Source of the DNA: Enterobacter hormaechei subsp. xiangfangensis
GTDB taxonomy: Bacteria; Pseudomonadota; Gammaproteobacteria; Enterobacterales; Enterobacteriaceae
Direction: 5' to 3'
Assembly (NCBI RefSeq): GCF_001729785.1
Contig: NZ_CP017183.1
Location: 2,666,001 to 2,730,000, forward strand
DNA length: 64,000 nt
Part shown: one piece after another, positions 17,442 through 26,889 of the stretch
Numbering within the stretch: the stretch's first letter is position 1
Layout: each line of letters opens with the position of its first letter
The notes under the pieces: generated by a model
The model's input: the letters and a program-made list of their open reading frames with translations, nothing else
What the model was told of the DNA's origin: nothing
Database searches by the model: none
Made by a program: the position numbers and the translations under genes

Positions 17442-18785
17442 TTATTCTGTCGGGCTACGGATGGCCCAGAACTCCATATCGAGACCCGGGAATTCCCCTG
17501 CGAGATGCAGCGCGAATGCCCCGGACTTGTCCATCTCGTGCCACAGTTCGCTGCCCCTTTCGAGTTCGAAATAGCTGTAGCCTGCATGCCACGGGATCTG
17601 CGGCGGCGCGACGGGCATTGCCCGAAGCATGATGCCCGGCAGCTGAAGCTGAACCAGATCGCGGATTTTCGAGACTGGCGCAACCTTCATCTGGGCAGGA
17701 AAATGGGTTTGCAGGTGTTCGCCGGGGACATTGGCTTTTACCGCCAGCACGAAGCCAAATTCGCGGACCATGCTGGTCTCCGGCACGGTGGCGATGTTCA
17801 GACCGTGGGAGCGTTCGTGCAGCGGCAGCTGGATGGCATGATCTTCCATCACCAGCGACAGTCCCTGACGCAGCATCAGCATCAGTTTGCTGAAGCAAAC
17901 GGCGAGATCGTCATGGTCGTATACCGGCAGTATGCTCTCTGCGGTACGCTGCGGCGTCCAGGTGGCGAGCTCCGTGGCAAACGGCAGCCAGCTGCGCCAG
18001 AGCGCTTCCGGATGAAGCAGCGGCAGCGTTTTTAAATGTGAGACATCGCCAAGGTGGCGGTTGATCAGCGAGAGAAGCGTGAACTCAACCATCTCAGACG
18101 TATTGAAACGCCCCGGCTGACGCAGGCGGCCGCCGATCTGCTGGCTACGCTGCACCAGCAAGCCGTGCAGGTCATTGATCATGCCGTACAGCTGCGGGCT
18201 GTTATTGGCGTTCAGCATTGGCGGGATGTAGCTGTTATCCAGCCGCACGTGGTTGTCGTTACGCTTTTCAGCGACGTACGCCACGCCGATGGCGGTCCAT
18301 TCTGCCGTCAGATCTTTCTCCAGCATCAGGGTCAGACGCAGGCGGCCAAACTGAACCGTCGCCTCCCCGACCGACATCGCGTTGTCGTCTTCCACCTCTT
18401 GTTCAAAGGTAATAAAACGCGCCAGAGAAGACTGCTCCTCGCTGAAAATCACCTCTTCACGGCCACCGCGACGAACCGGCAGCGCAAGCACCACCTTTTC
18501 ATTGGTGAGATTATCGGGGATTTTTAGCGGAGCCGGACCGTTGCGGTCGCTGCGCACCTGGAAAAAGGTGCCGTCAGGCAGCAAACCGCTACAGTAGCTG
18601 AGGGCAATACAGCCCTGGCGAAGCATCGCTTCATCCAGCTCAAGGTCGAGAAAGCCCCAGAGATACGAACGCTGCAAGGCCCCCCACTCACGAACGTGGT
18701 TGAGGAGGTAACTTTCTGTCCGCTGAAAATGGTGGGGACGCAGGAACATGCCCTCGGTCCAGACGACCTTTTCTGCTTTCGTCAT
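17442..18785 (-). CDS. tssK: T6SS baseplate protein TssK
   Basis: 447 residues from the ATG at 18785; the frame is open upstream to 18839 but that overlaps tssJ. The start TKAEKVVWTEGMFLRPHHFQ is diagnostic of TssK, as is EREWGALQ-like spacing and LLLLMRQGLS-like helices later. TssK is the trimeric adaptor joining the baseplate wedge to the TssL/TssM membrane complex. It sits in the conserved tssJ-tssK-tssL-tssM order. Cytoplasmic. Confidence 0.95.
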   Translation of the reverse strand: MTKAEKVVWTEGMFLRPHHFQRTESYLLNHVREWGALQRSYLWGFLDLELDEAMLRQGCIALSYCSGLLPDGTFFQVRSDRNGPAPLKIPDNLTNEKVVLALPVRRGGREEVIFSEEQSSLARFITFEQEVEDDNAMSVGEATVQFGRLRLTLMLEKDLTAEWTAIGVAYVAEKRNDNHVRLDNSYIPPMLNANNSPQLYGMINDLHGLLVQRSQQIGGRLRQPGRFNTSEMVEFTLLSLINRHLGDVSHLKTLPLLHPEALWRSWLPFATELATWTPQRTAESILPVYDHDDLAVCFSKLMLMLRQGLSLVMEDHAIQLPLHERSHGLNIATVPETSMVREFGFVLAVKANVPGEHLQTHFPAQMKVAPVSKIRDLVQLQLPGIMLRAMPVAPPQIPWHAGYSYFELERGSELWHEMDKSGAFALHLAGEFPGLDMEFWAIRSPTE

Positions 18786-18813
18786 GATGATCTCTTTCCT
18801 GTTATGAAGGGCG

Positions 18814-19317
18814 TTACTGGCTGATGACCCGGATACCATTTACGTCAAGGAAGACGCTGGCCTGGAGTTCATCTGCGGACCATTTCCAGAACTGGTAAAT
18901 CGCGTTTTCGCCGGGAACAGGCAAAGGAAGTGAGACGCGCCATTTTTTGCCGTCCAGCGCCTGGTATTCCGCCATCACGCCGATATAACGCGCTTCCGGT
19001 GAGCTTTGCCCGCTCAGGGTTTTCGAAAGCTGGCCCGGCATCAGGAAGAACACATCGCTGTTCAGCAGATTCGCGCCAAGCGTGGCTGACGCGTTGTTCT
19101 GTAAGGAGTAGAAGTCACTGGACATGAAATCCGCATCGGATTTCAGCAGCAACACTCTGACCTTAAGCGGCGCAGAATCATTGATTTGAGGATGAGCCTG
19201 AAACTGAAGATTGTAGCGGGAGGGGTCGCTGTGTGAAGACGACGTACAACCACCGATCAGAGCGAAAATCAACGCAAAAAAAGGGAACCACATCCGATGA
19301 AAATTTTTATTATTCAT
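18814..19317 (-). CDS. tssJ: T6SS outer-membrane lipoprotein TssJ
   Basis: 167 residues with a type II signal peptide ending in the lipobox LIGGC (FALIFALIGGCTSSSH). The mature domain (LKVRVLLLKSDADFMSSDFY, ATLGANLLNSDVF) is the transthyretin-like TssJ fold. Polar residues follow the lipidated Cys, and no Asp at +2 is seen, so outer-membrane sorting is expected. TssJ binds the C-terminal domain of TssM to complete the envelope complex. Immediately upstream of tssK. Confidence 0.92.
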   Translation of the reverse strand: MNNKNFHRMWFPFFALIFALIGGCTSSSHSDPSRYNLQFQAHPQINDSAPLKVRVLLLKSDADFMSSDFYSLQNNASATLGANLLNSDVFFLMPGQLSKTLSGQSSPEARYIGVMAEYQALDGKKWRVSLPLPVPGENAIYQFWKWSADELQASVFLDVNGIRVISQ

Positions 19318-19340
19318 AAAAATATGCTCGTGAAACCCGT

Positions 19341-19835
19341 TTAGTTCAGGATCCAGGTACCGTTCGCGCTGTCTTTGCAGGCTTTGCTGTTGCCATCGAC
19401 ATCAACACAGGTGGTTTTCTTACGCGCTTTCGGGCGCAGTGCCTGTTTACGCACGGTGGCTTCGTACTGGTCAGCCTTGATCACGGCACGCATCGGCACA
19501 TAACCAATCAGCTGTTCACTCCCTTCATCGGCCAGCGCCATCCAGAAATGTTCAACCTGCCCCAGCACGACGTAAGTTTTGCCGGTCTCAAGCGTACGGA
19601 TCACTTTTCCACCGTAGTCAGGACGGCTCATCAGGGATGCCGGGTACATGGCACGATACGGTTCATTCACTTGAGTGAACTCCGCCGGAGGGGTAACAGC
19701 GTGACGGTGCGTCAGCGTGATGCCATTCACCTGGCTGGTCACAATCGTATCATCGGTGATCGCTGGTTTTTGCGGCGCCTTACAGCCCGCCACCGCCATA
19801 ACAAACAGAAGTGATAACAATACACGCAGTTTCAT
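19341..19835 (-). CDS. SH3-domain lipoprotein, first gene of the T6SS transcript
   Basis: 164 residues with a lipoprotein signal (MKLRVLLSLLFVMAVAGCKA). An SH3b-like domain spans about residues 75-120 (GGKVIRTLETGKTYVVLG, EGSEQLIGYVPMRAVI). The basic C-terminal tail (KQALRPKARKKTTCVDVDG) has two cysteines that may pair. SH3 lipoproteins occur at the head of several enterobacterial T6SS clusters, and a cell-wall-binding or anchoring accessory role is inferred. Being the first gene of the minus-strand array, its upstream 850-bp gap should hold the main T6SS promoter. Outer-membrane or periplasmic location by signal. Confidence 0.75.
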   Translation of the reverse strand: MKLRVLLSLLFVMAVAGCKAPQKPAITDDTIVTSQVNGITLTHRHAVTPPAEFTQVNEPYRAMYPASLMSRPDYGGKVIRTLETGKTYVVLGQVEHFWMALADEGSEQLIGYVPMRAVIKADQYEATVRKQALRPKARKKTTCVDVDGNSKACKDSANGTWILN

Positions 19836-20683
19836 ATGCTTTTCCGTAGCGATATTTAGAGGATGAAGAGAGGGGGATAAAATTTGACTTAGGTGCTATT
19901 GTTAAAATAGTCGGGATATTTTCAGCAGGTAACTATTTTAAGGCATAGCTACCGCACGAACCCAACAGAAATGGGCCCAGCATGCTCCTGACATATTTTG
20001 ACAAACGGTAGACAAGTTTACATGAGCTTGTCATCAATTCAATATTTCTTGCCTGCTTAATGGCGTTTAATGATACGCCCAATGCATTATAGGATTAATC
20101 TCATAAAAAATGCGCACTTAGCTGAAATCGTCTTTTTCTTAGACGAATTTCTAGCGTAACTGTATGAAAATTAATGGCTAAAAAGGCAAAAGAGAACCAC
20201 TATCATTAACGTAACCCCTTATTATCGCCACTACCATAATTAGTAGAATTTCATTTTTTCTGTGCGCTGTGGGATATATCTGGGATATTTTCATTGTTGC
20301 ATCTGGAAGATAACTTTTATTGGGTGCGTGCGTCCCGCATTAACAAATGACGGTGAAGAAAATGGCAGGGATTTAATTTTGCGATCCGAAATAACCTACT
20401 CGAAATTATCCTCCGAGGTTATTTTTTGAGCCTTAATAATTAAGCATGGCTACATCTTTTTGTTCTCTTATTGTTCAGAACACTTCATTGCAGCCCATAA
20501 ACTGGGGGTTTCAGCGGCAGTAACAGTAAACCTAACGCAAAAAGTTTTACCGTTACTACATATTTCTTTTACTTCTTTCCAACATCTGCCGTTCCAGGCT
20601 TTCACCCGGCACGCCTCATTTGTCTCTGCGACGGTGTTTGTCTGCCGCTTGACTTATTTTGTGATAAAGGTACTTTTCAGGAC
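19836..20683. other. AT-rich divergent intergenic region (T6SS promoter side and GlxA regulator side)
   Basis: About 850 bp without a convincing gene between the divergently oriented T6SS operon and the AraC-type regulator. It is visibly AT-rich, which makes H-NS-type silencing plausible, and it should contain the promoters of both flanking genes. I could not fix -35/-10 boxes with confidence. Contains a terminator-like hairpin (20389-20427), annotated separately. A 25-codon frame starting at 20447 looks random. Confidence 0.6.
20389..20427 (+). terminator. terminator-like hairpin in the intergenic gap
   Basis: AAATAACCT (20389-20397) pairs with AGGTTATTT (20416-20424), and the T-run 20422-20427 follows on the + strand. 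No annotated + strand gene ends here, which suggests a short untranslated transcript or an attenuated leader of the downstream regulator. Confidence 0.45.
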
Positions 20684-21664
20684 ATGAAGAAGATCCTGAT
20701 TATCGTACCTGACGGTGGCATGTTGTTTGAGGCTGCCGGTATCGCCGACATTCTGATGCAGGCCAACCGGCTGCACCCGGACGGCCTGGCGCAGCCCCGC
20801 TACTGCATCATTATCGCCACCACCCAGCCTCACCTGGTGATCCACGGCCAGTCCGGCTTAAACCTGCTGGCGGACTATCGCCTGCCGGAGCTGGATCCGC
20901 GCGAGCCGCTGGATACGATCATCATTACCGGTCGTGGCATGAATGAACAGGAAAGCACCGCGGTGGTGGACTGGCTGCACCTGGCCGCGCCGCATGCGCG
21001 CCGCGTCGCCTCTGTCTGCGGCGGGGCCCTGCTGCTGGCACAGGCAGGACTGCTCGATGGGCGCCGGGCGACGACCCACTGGCGGCTGCTGGAAACCCTG
21101 AAAACCCGCTATCCTGCGGTCAACGTTGAGGGCGGCCCGCTCTATGTTCAGGATGGCCCCGTCTGGACGTCCGGCGGCGTCAGTTCCGGGTTTGATCTGA
21201 CGCTGGCGCTGGTGGAGGATGATTACGGCTTCACCCTCGCCCGCAACGTGGCGCAGGATATGGTGATGTACCTGCGTCGGCCTGGCGGCCAGCTACAGTT
21301 CAGCCGCTATAAACTGGAGCAGTCCGGCGCGACCGGACCGGTTAGCGAACTGCAAAGCTGGATCCTGCAAAACCTCACCGCAGATTTGTGCGTCGAAAGG
21401 CTGGCCGAACGGGTCGCCATGAGTCCGCGCAATTTCACCCGCGTGTTCACGCGTGACGTCGGTGTACCTCCGGCCCGTTATGTCACCGAAGCGCGCCTGG
21501 CCGCCGCACGACAGCTTCTGGAGCAGACCTCGTATCCGCTTGAGGTCATTGCCGAAAAAAGCGGGTTTGGGACCAGCATCAACCTTCGCCGCGTTTTTGA
21601 AAAGCAGCTTCATCTCACGCCGGGCGAATATCGCCAGCGCTTCCACTGCCGCAGAATGGCGTAA
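20684..21664 (+). CDS. GlxA-family transcriptional regulator (DJ-1/PfpI domain plus AraC-type DNA-binding domain)
   Basis: 326 residues. The N-terminal 190 residues are a DJ-1/PfpI-like domain with the nucleophile-elbow sequence SVCGGALLLA (Cys112) and VWTSGGVSSGFD. The C-terminus carries the double helix-turn-helix of AraC regulators (LAERVAMSPRNFTRVFTRDV, then VIAEKSGFGTSINLRRVFEK and LTPGEYRQRF). This architecture is the GlxA family. Ligands are mostly unknown. AGGA lies before the ATG. The only downstream neighbour in the same direction is the GAPDH gene 78 nt away, so the regulator may control, or be co-transcribed with, it. Cytoplasmic. Confidence 0.9.
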   Translation: MKKILIIVPDGGMLFEAAGIADILMQANRLHPDGLAQPRYCIIIATTQPHLVIHGQSGLNLLADYRLPELDPREPLDTIIITGRGMNEQESTAVVDWLHLAAPHARRVASVCGGALLLAQAGLLDGRRATTHWRLLETLKTRYPAVNVEGGPLYVQDGPVWTSGGVSSGFDLTLALVEDDYGFTLARNVAQDMVMYLRRPGGQLQFSRYKLEQSGATGPVSELQSWILQNLTADLCVERLAERVAMSPRNFTRVFTRDVGVPPARYVTEARLAAARQLLEQTSYPLEVIAEKSGFGTSINLRRVFEKQLHLTPGEYRQRFHCRRMA

Positions 21665-21742
21665 TCTGATCCTTTTTTGTCATTTACGCCATCCGACCTG
21701 ACGCCTAAAGTCACTCCAGACAACACAGATAAGGAGTGCATC

Positions 21743-22753
21743 ATGGTTAAGGTCGGTATTAACGGTTTCGGCCGTATCGGACGTAATGTTCTTCGCGCGG
21801 CGCTGGGCAACCCGGATCTCCAGATTGTGGCCATTAACGATCTGACGGACAGTAGAACCCTCGCCCATCTGCTGAAATATGACTCTCTGCTCGGCACGCT
21901 GCCGGTGCCCGTTGAAGCGGCGGACGGCGCGCTACAGGTTGACGGGCAACGCATCATCGTATTCAGTGAACGCGACCCGGCAAACATTGCGTGGAAAGAC
22001 GCTGGCGTTGAGGTGGTAATCGAAGCGACCGGCTTCTTCACCGAACGTGAAAAAGCAGCGGTGCATATCACGAGCGGCGGCGCAAAACGCGTCATTATTT
22101 CCGCCCCGGCTAAAAATGATGATCTGACGGTGGTAATGGGCGTGAACCACACGCTGTACGATCCGGCCCAGCATTTTGTGGTCAGCAACGGGAGTTGCAC
22201 CACTAATGGTCTGGCGCCAGCGGCGCAGGTGCTGCACCAACAGTTTGGCATTGAACACGGGCTGATGAACACCACGCATGCCTACACCAACAGCCAGGCG
22301 CTGCATGACCAGCCGGAAAAAGATCTGCGCGGCGCGCGCGCGGCAGCATTATCGATTGTGCCTTATTCCAGCGGCGCGGCAAAAGCGCTCGGGAAAGTGA
22401 TCCCCGAACTTGACGGTAAACTCACCGGATATTCCCTGCGCGTACCGGTTCCGGTGGTGTCGATTGTCGATCTGACGGTGACGCTGAGCCGCAACGTGAC
22501 CGCCGAAGAGGTGAATGACGCGTTCCGTCAGGCCGCCATCAGCGGGCCGCTGAAAGGCATCCTGGGCTACAGCGATGAACCGCTGGTCTCCCGTGATTAT
22601 CAGGGCGACCCGCGCTCATCGATCATCGACGGGCTTTCAACGCTGGTGATTGGCGGGAATATGGTGAAGATCCTGTCGTGGTATGACAACGAATGGGGCT
22701 TCTCGAACCGTCTGGTGGATCTGGCGGTGCTTATGGATAAAAAAGGGTTGTAG
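21743..22753 (+). CDS. gap: type I glyceraldehyde-3-phosphate dehydrogenase (paralogue)
   Basis: 336 residues from the ATG at 21743, preceded by AAGGAG; the frame is open to 21677. NAD-binding Rossmann start MVKVGINGFGRIGRNVLR with Asp33 (INDL), which favours NAD over NADP. The catalytic Cys152 lies in SCTTN and the partner His179 in NTTHAYTN. Two positions differ from the usual SNASCTTNCLAP: residues 150 and 156 are Gly (SNGSCTTNGLAP), so the second conserved cysteine is absent. The C-terminus WYDNEWGFSNRLVDLA is normal. This is not the housekeeping GapA (different local context and divergent sequence) nor Epd. Likely a second, conditionally used GAPDH next to a GlxA-type regulator. Confidence 0.9.
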   Translation: MVKVGINGFGRIGRNVLRAALGNPDLQIVAINDLTDSRTLAHLLKYDSLLGTLPVPVEAADGALQVDGQRIIVFSERDPANIAWKDAGVEVVIEATGFFTEREKAAVHITSGGAKRVIISAPAKNDDLTVVMGVNHTLYDPAQHFVVSNGSCTTNGLAPAAQVLHQQFGIEHGLMNTTHAYTNSQALHDQPEKDLRGARAAALSIVPYSSGAAKALGKVIPELDGKLTGYSLRVPVPVVSIVDLTVTLSRNVTAEEVNDAFRQAAISGPLKGILGYSDEPLVSRDYQGDPRSSIIDGLSTLVIGGNMVKILSWYDNEWGFSNRLVDLAVLMDKKGL

Positions 22754-22760
22754 GGCTTAA

Positions 22761-22790
22761 GCCGGGTGGCTTGAAGCTTACCCGGCCTTT
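22761..22790 (+). terminator. terminator/REP-like hairpin after gap
   Basis: GCCGGGT and ACCCGGC pair around a 12-nt loop and are followed by TTT. The sequence also resembles one half of a REP element, so it may serve both as terminator and 3' protector. Confidence 0.55.
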
Positions 22791-22966
22791 CTGTGATGTG
22801 GTTAAAAATTAAGTAATCCACCCCCGGTGTTGTGAAAGCGCACCCGAATTATCTGGTTATGTGAAAAATGGGATATTCAACACGCGAAGTTAACGATATT
22901 CGTCTAAGGTTTTCAGGTAATTGACAACAGCGGTCACGCTGCTCAGTGAAGACAGGAGACGAACCG

Positions 22967-24649
22967 ATGATAAGACCTCGCGCACGACGCCCCGCTTTTT
23001 TATCCCTTGCGTTGGCAGGCGCACTACTCGGTGTTACCGCATTTGGTTATGCTGAAGACCAGCCAACGAGCCAGCAAAGCTCACCTGATATTCTTCTTGG
23101 CCCCCTCTTTAATGACGTACAGAGCGCCAAACTGTTCCCGGATCAGAAAACCTTCGCGGATGCCGTTCCCAAAAGCGACCCGCTAATGATCCTGGCGGAT
23201 TACCGGATGCAGCATACCCAGTCCGGTTTTGACCTGCGCCACTTCGTGGAGATGAACTTTATCCTGCCGAAGGAGGGTGAGAAATATGTTCCCCCTGAGG
23301 GCCAGAGCCTGCGCGAACACATAGACGATCTGTGGCCTGTTCTGACCCGCACCACCGACAAAGCGAACAAATGGGACTCCCTCCTGCCTCTGCCAAAACC
23401 CTATGTCGTGCCGGGAGGACGCTTCCGCGAAGTCTATTACTGGGACAGCTATTTCACCATGCTGGGGCTGGCCGAGAGCGGCCACTGGGATAAGATCGGC
23501 GACATGGTGGACAACTTCGCTTACGAGCTTGATACCTGGGGCCATATCCCTAACGGTAACCGCACCTACTACCTGAGCCGCTCTCAGCCGCCGTTCTTCT
23601 CGCTGATGGTGGAATTGCTGGCCACGCATGACAGCGACGCGTTAAAGAAATACCGACCGCAGATGGAAAAAGAGTATGCCTACTGGATGGAGGGGGCTGA
23701 TGGGCTCCAGCCTGGTCAGGCGAACAAACGCGTGGTGAAGCTGGATGACGGCTCGATCCTCAACCGCTACTGGGACGATCGGGACACGCCGCGCCCTGAG
23801 TCGTGGCTGGATGACGTCACCACCGCCAAAAATAACCCTAACCGTCCGGCCACCGAGATCTATCGCGATCTGCGCTCTGCCGCGGCCTCGGGCTGGGATT
23901 TCAGCTCCCGCTGGATGGACGATCCTCAGAAGCTGGATACCATCCGCACCACCAGCATCGTGCCGGTGGATCTGAATGCGCTGATGTTTAAGATGGAAAA
24001 ACTGCTGGCCCGTGCCAGCCAGGAAGACGGGGATACCGCCAGCGCAAGTAAATATGACGCGCTGGCCTCCGCGCGTCAGAAAGCCATGGAGAGCCACCTG
24101 TGGAACGATAAAGAGGGCTGGTATGCGGATTACGATCTGAAAACCAGGAAGGTGCGTAATCAGCTGACTGCCGCGGCCCTCTTCCCGCTGTATGTGAAGG
24201 CCGCATCACAGGATCGCGCCGATAAAGTGGCCGCAGCCGCATCGTCGCGCCTGCTGAAACCGGGCGGTATTTCTACCACCACCATCAACAGCGGGCAGCA
24301 GTGGGATGCGCCGAACGGCTGGGCGCCGTTGCAGTGGGTAGCGGTGGAAGGGTTGCAGAACTATGGTCAGCAGAAAGTGGCGATGGACGTGACCTGGCGT
24401 TTCCTGAAAAACGTTCAGCATACCTACGATCGCGAGAAGAAACTGGTTGAGAAGTACGATGTCTCTTCGACCGGTACCGGCGGTGGCGGCGGTGAGTATC
24501 CGTTGCAGGACGGTTTCGGCTGGAGTAACGGCGTGACGCTCAGGATGCTGGACATGGTCTGCCCGAAAGAGAAGCCATGCGACACCGTACCGGAGAATCA
24601 GCCTGCGGCAAACGATGATGTTGCACCTGCGAAACAGGCGGCGCAGTAG
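22967..24649 (+). CDS. treA: periplasmic trehalase TreA
   Basis: 560 residues from the ATG at 22967, with AGGAG eight bases upstream; a GTG at 22946 is also in frame. Signal peptide [21 protein letters not shown], then a GH37 catalytic domain with the two trehalase signatures, [15 protein letters not shown] and [12 protein letters not shown], plus the glycine-rich motif [17 protein letters not shown]. Splits trehalose into two glucose molecules in the periplasm so that it can be used as carbon source at high osmolarity. The Pro/Ala-rich C-terminal tail is species-variable. It matches E. coli TreA along its whole length. As in E. coli it lies near ycgR, though a siderophore receptor gene is inserted between. 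Confidence 0.97.
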   Translation: MIRPRARRPAFLSLALAGALLGVTAFGYAEDQPTSQQSSPDILLGPLFNDVQSAKLFPDQKTFADAVPKSDPLMILADYRMQHTQSGFDLRHFVEMNFILPKEGEKYVPPEGQSLREHIDDLWPVLTRTTDKANKWDSLLPLPKPYVVPGGRFREVYYWDSYFTMLGLAESGHWDKIGDMVDNFAYELDTWGHIPNGNRTYYLSRSQPPFFSLMVELLATHDSDALKKYRPQMEKEYAYWMEGADGLQPGQANKRVVKLDDGSILNRYWDDRDTPRPESWLDDVTTAKNNPNRPATEIYRDLRSAAASGWDFSSRWMDDPQKLDTIRTTSIVPVDLNALMFKMEKLLARASQEDGDTASASKYDALASARQKAMESHLWNDKEGWYADYDLKTRKVRNQLTAAALFPLYVKAASQDRADKVAAAASSRLLKPGGISTTTINSGQQWDAPNGWAPLQWVAVEGLQNYGQQKVAMDVTWRFLKNVQHTYDREKKLVEKYDVSSTGTGGGGGEYPLQDGFGWSNGVTLRMLDMVCPKEKPCDTVPENQPAANDDVAPAKQAAQ

Positions 24650-24660
24650 CGCCCCTCACC

Positions 24661-24691
24661 CTGACCCTCTCCCCAAAGGGGCGAGGGTCAG
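24661..24691. repeat. long imperfect inverted repeat after treA
   Basis: CTGACCCTC-T-CCCC and GGGG-C-GAGGGTCAG form a 14-bp stem with one mismatch around AAA. It is a type of GC-rich intergenic palindrome common in enterobacteria. It lies between convergent treA and the receptor gene. Confidence 0.55.
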
Positions 24692-24710
24692 GTTCCGTGC
24701 AATAAAGTGA

Positions 24711-24735
24711 CCCGCTAGCGCCACCGGGCTTTTTT
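24711..24735 (+). terminator. probable treA terminator
   Basis: A short CCCG/CGGG stem is followed by six T on the + strand, just before the convergent receptor gene's stop. Confidence 0.5.
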
Positions 24736-26837
24736 CAGAAGCTGTAACTCGCCCCGACCTGGAAGGTGCGGTCGCGGCCTATCCAGCAGTTGGTCGCGTC
24801 ATAGCAGGTGAGCGTCTCTTTGTTGGTGACGTTCTGCGCGCTCGCTTTCAGCGTCAGCCCCTCCAGCGATGGCGCCAGTTCACCCATGCGGTAAGATGCC
24901 GCCAGATCGTACTGCGTCGTACCGCCCAGCTTGCCTGCGTCGTTGGCTGGCGAGATCTCCATCGGCCCGGTGTAGCGTGCGCCTCCCCCCAGCGTTACCC
25001 CTCTCAGCGGCGTGCTGTCGAAGGTGTAATCGCCCCACAGATTAAAGGCGTTCTCAGGGACCTGCGTCGGTCGTTTGCCCTGGTACTTGTCATCTTCGGT
25101 ATTGATGGCGTGGGTGTAGGCATAGTTGGCAATCAGCGTCAGGTTATCCGTTGGACGACTCATAGCGGAAAGCTCCGCGCCTTTCGATTCCACTTCCCCG
25201 GTCTGGCGATAGTTGAGGAAGCCCGGATCGCTGGTCACCACATTTTTCTGACGAATGTTAAACACCGAGGCGGTGAAGGTGGTTGCGTATTCCGCCAGCA
25301 GGTATTTCACCCCACCCTCCACCTGCTTGCTGGTGGTGGGCTTAACGTCTTTCGCGGTCAGCGTGCCCTGCGGCGATACTGGGGCGAACCCTTCTGAATA
25401 GCTGATAAACGGCGAGAGTCCATTGTCGAAGGCATAAAGCGCGCCCAGTCGTTTGGTGAGGCGATCCTGCGATACCCAGGCTTTGTCACCGTTTTGCAGA
25501 TAGTTAGTGGTGACGGAACGGTAGTCGTCATAGCGCAGGCTGGCCAGCACGTTCAGCCCGCCAAACGCAATCTGATCCTGGAGGTAATAGCCATTCTGCT
25601 GATAGCTGAGTCGGTTTTTCTGCGCGGTTTCAAGCCCCAGCGCATCGTTATCGATCTGCGAGTGATCCGGATGACGCATATCGATACCCGGGGTGGATGA
25701 GGCGTAACGATAATGGAAGTGAGAGTTCAGCTTCTGGTAGTCAAAGCCCGCCAGCAGATGATGTTTCCAGTCCCCCAGCGCGACGGTTCGGGTGACCTGG
25801 TTATCAATATTGAAGCTCTGCAAATCTTCATCCGTGGTATAGGCGAAGCGGTTAAGCTGGTAGACCTCGCTGCCCGTCCCGGTGGAATAGGCGCTGCGCT
25901 GGTGGGTGTCCACGTCAAAGTAGCGCGCTTTCTGGTTAAAGCCCCAGCCACTGTCAAACTCATGCTCAAAGCTGTATCCCAGCATCCACTGGCGCTGCTT
26001 AAAGCCGCTCCACTCATCCCCGGCATAGTCACGACGATCGGCGTATTTAGACCGCAGATAGCTTAGCGGCATCGGATCAGACGGCGTCAGGCTCGGCGTA
26101 TTTTGCGCCAGCGCGTCAATGGTCAGGCGCGTTTTGTCATCAGGCTGCCAGGTCACGGAGGGGGCCACCAGATAGTTTTCATAGCGCGTGGTGTGCGCCT
26201 GTTCGTCACTTTCCGTCGCTTTGCCCAGCAGGCGATAGTTCCAGTCGCTGTTCGCGATCTGCCCCGTGGAGTCCAGGTATCCCTCCTTCAGATTGCGGTT
26301 TCCGGTATTAAAGCCCAGTTCCGTTTTCGCCTCTTTCTGCGGCTTTTTACTCTGAATATTGACCAGCCCGCCCGGTGAGCCGCCGCCATACAGCACGGAT
26401 GACGGCCCCTTCAGGATATCGACGCTCTCAATCAGCAGCGGATCGATTCGCGCTTTGGTGTTCCCGGTGACGTTATAGGGAAGTTGCAGGCCGTTGTAGA
26501 ACTCCTGATCGACGTTGAACCCGCGGATTTTGTACTCGCTCATGTAAGAGGTGCTCCCGCGCACCTCCGTGGAAACGCCCGGCGCATAGCGCAGGATCTC
26601 GTTTACCGAACTGGCGTGCCGCTGCTCAATCTCTTTAGCGGCAATGGTGTTGATCACCTGCGCCGTTTTACTTTCCGCGACGGCTGATTTCGTGGCGCTG
26701 TTGGTCCAGGCAGGAAGCGCGCTGCCCTGCTCTGTGCCTGTCACCACGATGGTGGATTCTTCTGCGAAAGCCTGTGTTTGCAATGCCAGCGTGACGGCGC
26801 CTGCCAACGCGCATAACGCAAAACGTGAAGTGCTCAT
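24735..26837 (-). CDS. TonB-dependent siderophore receptor
   Basis: 700 residues. Signal peptide SRFALCALAGAVTLALQTQA, TonB box STIVVTGTE, plug domain (SSVNEILRYAPGVSTEVRG, YMSEYKIRGFNVDQEFYNG, IESVDILKGPSSVLYGGGSP) and a 22-strand barrel ending in RDRTFQVGASYSF, with the terminal Phe used for barrel insertion. The family is the ferrichrome/ferrioxamine receptor group (FhuA, FoxA, FhuE). Two cysteines near the end (LTCYDATNCWIG) are placed as in FoxA-like receptors, but the ligand cannot be fixed from sequence. A candidate Fur operator sits 34 nt upstream of the start. It interrupts the treA-ycgR neighbourhood known in E. coli and so may be an insertion. Outer membrane. Confidence 0.92.
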   Translation of the reverse strand: MSTSRFALCALAGAVTLALQTQAFAEESTIVVTGTEQGSALPAWTNSATKSAVAESKTAQVINTIAAKEIEQRHASSVNEILRYAPGVSTEVRGSTSYMSEYKIRGFNVDQEFYNGLQLPYNVTGNTKARIDPLLIESVDILKGPSSVLYGGGSPGGLVNIQSKKPQKEAKTELGFNTGNRNLKEGYLDSTGQIANSDWNYRLLGKATESDEQAHTTRYENYLVAPSVTWQPDDKTRLTIDALAQNTPSLTPSDPMPLSYLRSKYADRRDYAGDEWSGFKQRQWMLGYSFEHEFDSGWGFNQKARYFDVDTHQRSAYSTGTGSEVYQLNRFAYTTDEDLQSFNIDNQVTRTVALGDWKHHLLAGFDYQKLNSHFHYRYASSTPGIDMRHPDHSQIDNDALGLETAQKNRLSYQQNGYYLQDQIAFGGLNVLASLRYDDYRSVTTNYLQNGDKAWVSQDRLTKRLGALYAFDNGLSPFISYSEGFAPVSPQGTLTAKDVKPTTSKQVEGGVKYLLAEYATTFTASVFNIRQKNVVTSDPGFLNYRQTGEVESKGAELSAMSRPTDNLTLIANYAYTHAINTEDDKYQGKRPTQVPENAFNLWGDYTFDSTPLRGVTLGGGARYTGPMEISPANDAGKLGGTTQYDLAASYRMGELAPSLEGLTLKASAQNVTNKETLTCYDATNCWIGRDRTFQVGASYSF

Positions 26838-26870
26838 AGTGTCGTCTTGTTATTAGATGGTATTGGGAAC

Positions 26871-26889
26871 GGCAATTATTATCATTTCC
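26871..26889 (-). promoter_or_regulatory. candidate Fur box upstream of the siderophore receptor
   Basis: GGCAATTATTATCATTTCC matches the 19-bp Fur consensus at 14 positions, with an unbroken ATTATCATT core, between the receptor start and the divergent ycgR. Confidence 0.65.

Noticed and set aside
20447..20524. 25-codon frame in the gap before the GlxA regulator
   Set aside because: No ribosome site, no conserved features, ends quickly; looks random.
22946..22966. Upstream GTG start for treA
   Set aside because: Would place seven charged residues before the signal peptide. The ATG at 22967 has AGGAG at ideal distance.
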